A stretch of DNA of 64,000 bases, from the NCBI RefSeq assembly GCF_030463565.1, contig NC_134660.1, forward strand, positions 1,290,001 to 1,354,000, written 5' to 3'. The number at the start of each line of letters is the position of its first letter. Positions within the stretch are counted from its first letter, which is position 1. Position numbers and translations under genes: made by a program. Origin of the DNA: Pelecanus crispus (taxonomy: Eukaryota; Chordata; Aves; Pelecaniformes; Pelecanidae). Below, piece by piece: positions 56,101-64,000 of this stretch. A model generated the notes under the pieces. It was given only the letters and a program-made list of their open reading frames with translations, searched no databases and was not told where the DNA came from.

Positions 56101-59029
56101 TAATCTTTTGGGGCATATCTGTTAGTTTTTAAAAGCTTTGAGCTTCCCAGGCAATGAATGTTGGGGACGTACTTGTTACGCATCTGCATATAAAGTGGTG
56201 GTGGTTATTAGCTGGCCCACGTGAAAGTACAAATTCCTTAAAAGTTCGATGGGGACGCAGCCGAGCCCTGATTTCTGGGCTCACCCTGGCTGCTGCCATC
56301 GGCGGGGCTGAAGGGCGGATGAGCTGCAGGTTTGATGGCTGGTAGCTCAGGATTGTTGTGGATTTTGGAGACCGGCATCCAACTGCAGTTTTTTGTGCTG
56401 AGGAAGGGATGCGTTTCCCTTCCCGTGCCTACGTACGGGAGGCTGAAGGAATGCCACGCTGCGCTGGGGAAGGCGTTGGTGCTTGCCGTTCCTGACGGTG
56501 GCTGCTTCTGCTTTCAGCCCAGCAAGCACAGCACAAAGTCCCTTCGGAAGGGGCAACTGCGGCAGCTCGCGCAACCCAGTAGAGCGTCTGTGTGCGTGCA
56601 CGCGTGTTCTGCCTGCAGGAATAATTTCCACCCCAATCATATACTCAAGCTGGAGTTGTGCGCTTGCACCCTACGTAGTTTGTTATTGTAGATGTATTTA
56701 TTGTATTACGTGCGCGCGTAATGGCCGCTATTTTGTTTTGTGGCTCATCCTCCCCAGGTGACCGTTTGGTCAATTCAGTTCTGCGCCATGTCTTTTCCTT
56801 GCACTCTGTAGGAAAGGAGAAAACTTTCTGTAATTCTGAGTGATGCCCGGTGCTACGAGGCCAAATTTGGGTGAAGAACACATGCCTCAGTAGCATCCCT
56901 AAGTCTCCAAACAGTAAAGAGGCCTTGTGCTGCAGGTAAGGATGGTTTGGGAAGGTCGGTTTGCTGGAGTCGGGCAGCAAAAATGGGCTTCCTGTCATCC
57001 CTGCTCCATAGCTGCCTCAGCTGGAGCTGCTGCTGGTTTTGGTATGAAAATCCAAGCAGCATCGCTGGTTTTCGTGTGGCTGACAAAATGAATGTTACCA
57101 GGAAGAAGAGGCTCTCCACATTCAGGCGTTTCCCTTTACATTTCTGGTGACCCCCCAGTCTCTGTGTGTCCCAGAAAAGGTCTCGATTCAGTTTTTTTTG
57201 AACTTGAGAAATGCTGGCATTTGCTGTTGAAGTTATTTTGAAAAATAATTATGCGGTCTCTCCCTCTCTAAGCTCCAGAACAGAAAATGATTTGTCATCA
57301 GTACCACACGTAAGCATATGCTTAATTGCTTTCCTGAGTTTAGGTGTCTAAAGGGCCTGACTGCAACTTCCAAAGACCTCGGAACAGCTGTGAAAATACT
57401 CACTTGCTCGGAACAATGCAAATACAAATGCTATCGGCACTATCTGCTCGGCCAAAGGCCTTGAGGGGAATGCTGATCCTCATCCCCGCAGCACAGTCGC
57501 CTCGGGAGAACTGGGCTCGCGAGAGCCGTGCTTTTGTGGTTGCGGCGACGCCTTCGACGACGTGGACCGATCCGGCACCCCGCCGCAATCCCAGGGAATG
57601 GGACCTGTGTCCCCGCACATCTCGTGGGGTGGAGGAAATCGGACCAAGAAGTTCTGGAGGTACCAGAATGGGAATTAACGAGCGGAATGTCTGTTTTTAC
57701 CTTTTACATGATTCTGCTTGACCTGCAAGAGAACCTCTTTGCATCTTCCCTCCCATCTTGCTCCTCTGTGGACACGCTGCCGTAAAGTTTTAAAGCTTCG
57801 CAGTATCTGAAATACTCTGGGAACCTAGGCTGGAACGTGCCCATACTGGTGCAGGGCTTTATTTATTTCTGTTCCCCACCTGGGTCGTATTGTGAGGTTC
57901 CAGCCATGTGTGGTGTCTTCCAGACAACAGAACTTACCGATAGTTTATTTAATAGATGTGGTATTAAAAAAAAAAATTCCTGCTTCTAGCTAACTGAGAG
58001 TAAGTCGTATTTCATCATTACAAAGCAATAAGCAGGCTATAGATCCCTGTTTATGGCCTATTTTATCAGTATGACTTCATTGTCTTATTTTTAAAAATTG
58101 TTGTTATAACCCTATTATTATAAGTTAATAGATATAGGGCTGTAACTGTAATATAAAACAACTTTTGCAAATCACCTGCAATCTGTGTGACTGAGACCTT
58201 TTTTATGCGAGGAGGACAGTAAGGGACCGCTGGTCCTTTGCTGATGTCTGTCGCCACATGGGGCTGGTAGAGTCAGTGCTTGTATCTCTGCAAAAGTAGA
58301 ATATATGAGAAACTTTGAATAAAATTAACCCAAAACCCTAACAGCTCCGCAATATTGTTTCCTCTTACATCTGCTATAAACCAAATCTTTCCCATTGGCT
58401 TGCAGGAAGGTGCAAACGCGCTCGGTAAGGCACAGGCTGTTTGTATTTGAAGGACTTGAAAGGTTCTGTACGAAAAGTGGGATGCAAAGAAAACCGGTAG
58501 CATCGTTTTCTGTGTGCGTGGTGCTCTCGGCTGCATGCGCGGTCGCCAGGAGGAAGCCAGAACCCCTGGCTGTTTGGTTTGTCCTCTACATTTATGGCTG
58601 GAGATGTGCTAGCGATAGCTGGGAGGAAAGCAGCAGCCGTAGAACCAGCCCAGCAATTAATGTTATAGCTCCACATTGGTAAAATTTGGTTTTTGAAGTT
58701 ATTTGCTTTGCCCAATGTATTTTTAATGCACTGCAATGTCATAGTAAGGACGTATCTATGCCACGAAGCTATTGTAAAGCAGGCTGGGATGTGGATTGTA
58801 AAGTGCCAGGACTGCGTTTTGTGAAAACTTCCTTTGTAAATACTTCATACAAAGAAAAGCCTTTTCTGCTTTCATCTCGGCTGGATCCGGGTCTGAAATG
58901 TGCGCTTAGCAATGGAGCGGAGCTGCTGGGAATGGGCAGGACTTATGGGATGCTCTGCTGATAAGCATCAGACTACTTTGTACTCTTTCTCCTGTGCCGA
59001 AGTGTTGTATCTCTACCTCTGGTCTATTA

Positions 59030-59130
59030 AAAGAGAAACTGAGAGGGGAAAATAAGTTGCCTAAGATGAAAGAGATTTAACAGCAAAATTTAGAGGAACA
59101 CCTGGAGTCCTGACTCCATCTCTCTGTTCA
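59030..59130 (+). mobile_element. Eroded L3/MIR-like repeat tail
   Basis: 'gagaaactgagaggggaaa', 'ataagttgcctaagatgaaa' and 'cctggagtcctgactcc' follow the order of the amniote repeat tail with phrases gaaactgaggcacagag, aagtgacttgcctaaggtca and caggagtcctgactcc. It is an ancient inactive copy. Confidence 0.6.
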
Positions 59131-61636
59131 GCTCCTGGAGTTCATTCTCTGTAGTTTCCTCTATTCCCACAGCTATCATTCATTTCATTAAAGCCCTATG
59201 AAAACCTGATGTGATTTTGCCATCCTTTTAGTCTTTTTGTTCTTTAGTGGCTGTTTTTCTACATCTTAACCTTATTCTGAGTGGGAGGGTTAGTTGTTTT
59301 GATAATGCTGGAGCACGAGGCTTTTCTGAAGATGCTCCGGACACGGCCGAACACGTGGCACAAAATCTCCAACTTTCAGGCTTTTGTCAAGGTTCGTGGC
59401 AATGTAACGGTGCTGGGGCAGGCTCCGTACCCACACAGAGCGAGCAGCGCCTCGTGAGCCAGGCGGGCATTCATGTTGCTGACGTCTCCACTTGACAGCT
59501 GGTACAAGTAGGGAATTGCACATTTTTGCTCATGTAGACTAATTTTTGGAATTCTGTCATCTGTGCCCGAGATGGATGGGTTGTTTTGGCTATGACCATG
59601 CAGGAGCCAACACTATGTATGCCAAACGTCGCTGCTTTGATTCTTGTGGTGTTGCTGGTAGACTAGGTAGGAATTACCTCTACTCTGCAGAGTGTGTGGA
59701 GGTGGCGGACTGGGAATTGAATCAGAGAAACTTAAGTTATTGTTGTATTAAATACTTAAGCACCTTGTAGTCCCTAACACGTTGCATGCCCAGGCCAGCG
59801 AGCTATGTCACCTGCCCTTGAATTTGTGTGTGTATTTTTCCTGCGCGTACCAGGTAGGCCTAATTAGAGCATAGTCCTGCACATCATTTCTTGCATACTT
59901 GGTTTTCTGACATTTAATTTTCAACACTTGCTGAAAACATGTGCTGTTGTGCTGTGAATCTTTGCTTCCATCCCTTTGCTCTGTAGCTCCCATTTGAGCA
60001 AGTGAAAGGCAAGTAGCTTATGGCTAATGGTTTCTGCTTTTGTAAAACAGAGCATGAAACCGCAGGTGGTCACTAGGAATGTCAAAATCCGGGCAAGAGA
60101 GAAGTCTCACCCTGTGCCCTTATTTCATTACGCTCCTTCGTTGCATTGGTTAAAAAGCCCTTCTTTTCCAGTTGCTCCTAATGTCGAATTTTGACCTGAT
60201 TAGTTTCCATAATTTTCCCCGGTTGTAGCCCAGTGAAATGCTGATACAGGCCTCTCTTGTTCAGTTGGCACTTAGCAGAGCACCTCTAAGTTTTTGCTCA
60301 TTAGTACCAACATGCAACCAAGTGGGTTTTGTGGGTTACAGCTGAGCATCCTCCCAGGTCCTGCTTTCTCGTGGGACTTTCTAGGAAGGAAGAGTGCTTG
60401 CTCAGAATACCCACCTCAGCATCGTTTCCTCTATCAAATTCCTGACATTACTGCTTGTCTTTGGGCCAACTCCTTCCCTTCCCCCTTTCCTTTCAGATAC
60501 CATTAAAACTCTGAATTGTTTATAAAACTTGCCAATTCCCAATCCTTGGGATTCAAAGCTATGGACTCCTGTATGTTCTTAGGTGGGATGGGGGGTAGGA
60601 AGGAAGAGAGAAACAAGAAGAAAAAGAAGGGACTATGATCTTTTTGACCTATTGAGATCCAGGTTCAAACGTGTTCTGGGTTTTTTAATCGAGTATGGTG
60701 GCTTTGCCTCTGATAGGGAGCTGGTGCTGTTAAAAACCCAGCCAAGTGGAGCTGGGTTGGGAGGGTCGGGTTTAGAAGGCCCCTCAAGGTGACTTGAGGA
60801 AAACCCAGTGATTCTTCTCGACTCCTTTTGAAGAGCGTGGTCCTTGTGAGCTGAAGACCGTGGTCACTGTGAGCTGCGCATGAGGATCATTTTGGGGCAG
60901 CCTGAGTGAGGTTGGGAGGAGGAGGCTGGAGGTGGGCTCCATCTCTAGAGCACGATAGTCTTTGATTCAGGCTCATGGCAGGCAGATCTCTCATGGCTCC
61001 CTGGGCATTTCTTTCAATACCTTGCCTATTTTCAGCCAGATACTCCATCGTCAAAGGACTGGAGGTTTGGGGTTTACTCAGCAAGCTCAAACACAGCAGT
61101 TGTACTCTGGAGTACAGCCCCAATGCTCGGTCAGCTCTTTCTTCCCAGCAGGGTCCGAGTAAAGCCCCTCGCTCTTTAACTGGATAGTTCAGAGGCCATA
61201 GAGTGAGAAATTTGGGTGGTGGGGCTTTTGAGTCTTGCAAAGAGAGGTTTGCAGGCCAGTGGTTGTGCAGGAGTCTCGGTCAAAACGTGCTCCTTCTGGC
61301 ACGGGGCGGGTAGGACGTGAATTAGGTTTCTGTCCGCATTGTTGGTGTGGGAATGGGGGGAGCTGGGTGGGGGTAGGGAATCGGAGCTCTGCATCATTTT
61401 CTGTGCTGTTTGCAAACCCCTCTGAATAGTGAAAAACAATGCGATTAATTTTCTCTAGCGCAATCATGCATAGATTTAATAAGCATCCAAAGGTAGGATC
61501 CATCTGTAAAGTACGCGCTGCATGCTAAATTACTTCTCTTCTGCAATTTTTTTTCTTTCCAAACCTTAATTAATTGAAGAAAAAAAAAAATTGTTTATTA
61601 AAGTGGGAACAGGCTAGGCTCTGTCTCTGCATCTCT

Positions 61637-61650
61637 GGTTCAAAAGTTCA
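61637..61650 (+). promoter_or_regulatory. Candidate DR2 retinoid response element
   Basis: GGTTCA (61637-61642), two bases AA, then AGTTCA (61645-61650). These are the same half-site spellings used in the well-known HOXA1 3' RARE, but with DR2 instead of DR5 spacing. A single 14-bp match is expected to arise by chance at a modest rate, so this is a candidate only. Confidence 0.4.
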
Positions 61651-61672
61651 TACAATTCCCTGAAGGCTCATC

Positions 61673-61714
61673 TGTGTGTGTGTGTGTGTGTTTGCAATTG
61701 GGTGTGTGTGCGCA
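61673..61714 (+). repeat. TG/GT dinucleotide microsatellite
   Basis: Nine uninterrupted TG units at 61673-61690 are followed after a short interruption by further GT units at about 61701-61710. It is potentially polymorphic. Confidence 0.9.
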
Positions 61715-63207
61715 CATCTCTCTCTCACTCCCAGACTTGCTCTCTGCTAAGAGACAGATGCCCAGAAAGGTGCTGTACTTTAAACAAAGGTTACTTTTTT
61801 TTTCCCCTTGGAAGATTCCTAACTTGGTAGCGCCCTTCCTCCTCTCCCACCCCTGCTTGTCCTTTATCCCTTTTGGCTCGGAAAGGTAAAGACACTTCCA
61901 GGACGTAGCTCATAAGGGCGTAAGTGAATAAACAGCGGTAAGGGATGGAGGACGGGAAGTTGATTCCACAGGTGGATCCATGGTAGGAAGCGCCTGTGTA
62001 TGCGTGAGAGCAAGAAGCAAACAAACAAGGTCCTGTGAGAGGAGAGGGGTTTGGGCATGCAAGGCACGCATGGGAAAAATATCCATCAGTACGTAGAGCC
62101 GTGCCAGGTAAGGACAGCGGGGAGAGCAACATGCATATTGCCAAAACCGCAATCCCCTCCTGCCTTCTTTCAATGTTGCCCTCTCCTTGAATCCCTGTCT
62201 CCATCAGGCTCCCTGTGTTCAGCTTTCACCCCTGGCACGCCGCATCCTCCATCGACACCGTCTCTGGTTGCAGTCTGGGGTTCTGCTGGCTCGGCTCACC
62301 TCGTCTTCCCCTCTTGGGCTGGCTGCGTCCCTTCCCACTGCCATCGCCCATCCTGCAGCCGCCATTCTGCAAGGTCGCTCTGTGCCGGCCGACGCGGCCG
62401 ACCTGCTGCCATCTCGCTTCTCCCCACCGCCAGTTGCCATTTTTTAGTCCAGCGCATTTTTCATCTTGTCCCCTTGCAGTGCTGTAGCGTCATGGGCTGG
62501 GAGACTTGGTCTGAGCTGGTTGGCTTGAACCTGCTACGAGCAGGAGGGCGGTGGGCTGTCTGAGGTGAAGTGCCAGGTCCCATCACGAGATGAGCTCACC
62601 CGACTGCACCCATCCGAACGGCCACGTGTGCTGCCGTGCGGCTCTGGGCAGTTGGTGCTAGGAGGTGGATGCTTCCATGGTACCACCCATCCCCGTTTTC
62701 TCAGGACAAGGAGTCTGTCCCTCTCCGCTGACTGCACGCAGAGCTCGGTTAGGTTACCGGGCTCGAGGTGGGTGGAGCTGGGGAGGTGAGTCTCAGGGCT
62801 GGAGGAGGTGATGGCTGCAAAGACCTCAGAGAACAGGAGGGCTGGGAGGGGAAGAAGCCAAAAGATTACGCAGGGGGTCAGCAGCCGATATCAGAAGGAG
62901 GAGATGGGCCCTCAGCACCTCTGCGTCACGGTGGTGGGACTGGTGTGAGGGTGAGGTGGGACCTGTCACCTGCCTGTGGCAGAGCCCCGTGCATGCACCC
63001 TTCAGCTCCCGAGAGCAGAGGAGGAGGTCGGGCGGCCGTGGACCTCCTCCCAGCATGGCGATGGCTGCCTCGGCTTCTCCATCCGCAACAAGGGAATAAA
63101 TGCCCTTCCCAGAAGAGCGGAGGCTTGATCAGCTTACCGTAAAGACCTGTGACAGTTTCAGATGAAGGCACTAAAGTGCACCGTATATTTAGATTGTAAA
63201 CAGAAAG

Positions 63208-63232
63208 CAAATACACTTTTTTTTTTTTTTAA
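63208..63232 (+). repeat. Poly-T tract in AT-rich sequence
   Basis: A T run of about 14 at the start of an AT-rich stretch. Intron 4 continues to the window end with no exon or clear repeat visible at 63.2-64.0 kb. Confidence 0.75.
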
Positions 63233-64000
63233 ATAGCTATATCCACTGATGTGGGTGAAGTGGCACAAACACTTTATCCGATGCAGTTAAATTTATGCTC
63301 AGTCAGATGAGATTTTTCAGGTTTTGATTTCCATATCTGATCTGTTTCAAGTTCTCTTTATTGCAGGAGTCCTTTAATTTGAAATAATGGCATGATTTTG
63401 ATTTTATTATTTTCATGTTGACAGTTGGCCAAGGACTCCAAACCACACGCCACAGATGGCAAGTGTAGCGTTGTCTTGGATTATGCAAGTCCTCCAAAAT
63501 AAAAATTGCAGCTGGATTTTATAAGCCACCTGGATGAGTGATTTGAGAGCGGAGGAATGGACTATTTCACTTTTCCAATAAATTTAAAAGAATTTGTAAA
63601 ATAATTGCCACTTGGGTAGCAGAATTCAGCTGTACATATGTCTGCGCTCAGTAGCATCTTTGTAACCGTTCACTGGAAATCCCATTCAAACTGGTGCTGA
63701 GTTCCTCTGAAAATCACACACTGACTGCAATCCCAAGCATTCAGAAAACCGTGAGATTTTTTTTTTTTTAATGGTCTTTCCTCCCTTGGATTCAAGTTTC
63801 CTGCTCTTTCCCACAAACAAGGGGATGAGGAATTTGGGAGGAGTGTGAACTGAAAGTTGAGAATCTCCTGCGATTGTATTACTCCAGTTGTTGGGATTCC
63901 TGGAATGTTCCAAATACAACATCTTCAAAAAATTAGCAAGAGCTGCTCGTCCTGTCTGCAAAGGTCACGCATCCAGCAGTGGAAGCAGCGCAGCGGTTTT

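Larger units (their letters stand above)
34276..64000 (+). other. SKAP1 intron 4 (5' part, leaves the window)
   Basis: At least 29.7 kb of intron follows the donor at 34276. I searched for the expected next SKAP1 segment, the lead-in to the PH domain with a GYLEK-type motif in phase 1, and found no candidate. The intron contains a large minisatellite, an ancient LINE fragment, a cluster of nuclear-receptor half-sites, CpG-rich islands and simple repeats, each listed separately. Stretches 34.3-38.6, 40.3-46.2, 47.0-49.7, 52.1-54.4 and 56.2-58.9 kb otherwise show only unique intronic sequence and homopolymer runs. Confidence 0.75.

Noticed and set aside
1-64000. tRNA genes
   Set aside because: The few GTTCGA matches (for example 40309, 52687, 56243) lack an A box and cloverleaf pairing around them.

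Overview
This window is vertebrate nuclear DNA, most likely from a bird. It has no bacterial-type gene density, and its coding exons are short, flanked by GT/AG splice signals and separated by introns of 6 to 30 kb. Recognisable mobile DNA is sparse: one chicken-repeat-1 (CR1) tail, an old CR1/L3-type LINE fragment and a few eroded L3/MIR-like tails. There are no Alu, B1/B2 or young LTR elements. Nearly all open frames in the window are chance frames in non-coding DNA.

The one protein-coding gene I can support is the 5' part of SKAP1 (SKAP55, Src kinase-associated phosphoprotein 1) on the + strand. Four coding exons join in phase: 3560-3593 with the start codon, 9716-9821, a 26-nt micro-exon at 20152-20177, and 34159-34275. 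Together they give 94 complete codons plus one base. The product follows the N-terminus of vertebrate SKAP1 (PEEI, LLEDAE, NENLSA, GFQQVK, GQDSSD). The PH domain, the tyrosine-rich linker and the SH3 domain must lie on exons beyond base 64000. Introns 1 to 3 are 6122, 10330 and 13981 bases; intron 4 runs for at least 29.7 kb and leaves the window.

Layout: 1 to about 3170 is upstream intergenic DNA; about 3170-3559 is the probable promoter and 5' UTR; the rest is SKAP1 exons and introns. In vertebrates SKAP1 flanks the 3' (HOXB1) end of the HOXB cluster with its promoter facing HOXB1, and SKAP2 flanks HOXA1 in the same way. The left edge therefore probably points towards HOXB1, although no HOX gene is present here.

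The most interesting non-coding structure is in intron 4 at 49.7-52.0 kb. A composite of nuclear-receptor half-sites, AGTTCA-N-GGTTCA-N5-TGTTCA (DR1 fused to DR5 spacing), recurs four times with identical spacing. A fifth truncated copy and an inverted DR5 copy beside a perfect octamer (ATGCAAAT) lie in the same stretch. DR5 is the classical retinoic acid response spacing, so this is a candidate retinoid-responsive regulatory block next to HOXB. A dispersed-repeat origin has not been excluded. Other notable structures are a 1.08 kb G-rich minisatellite (38694-39773, 11-bp unit with 64 to 99-bp higher-order spacing), three CpG-rich islands inside introns, and two hairpin-forming loci (15066-15114 and 23897-23970).
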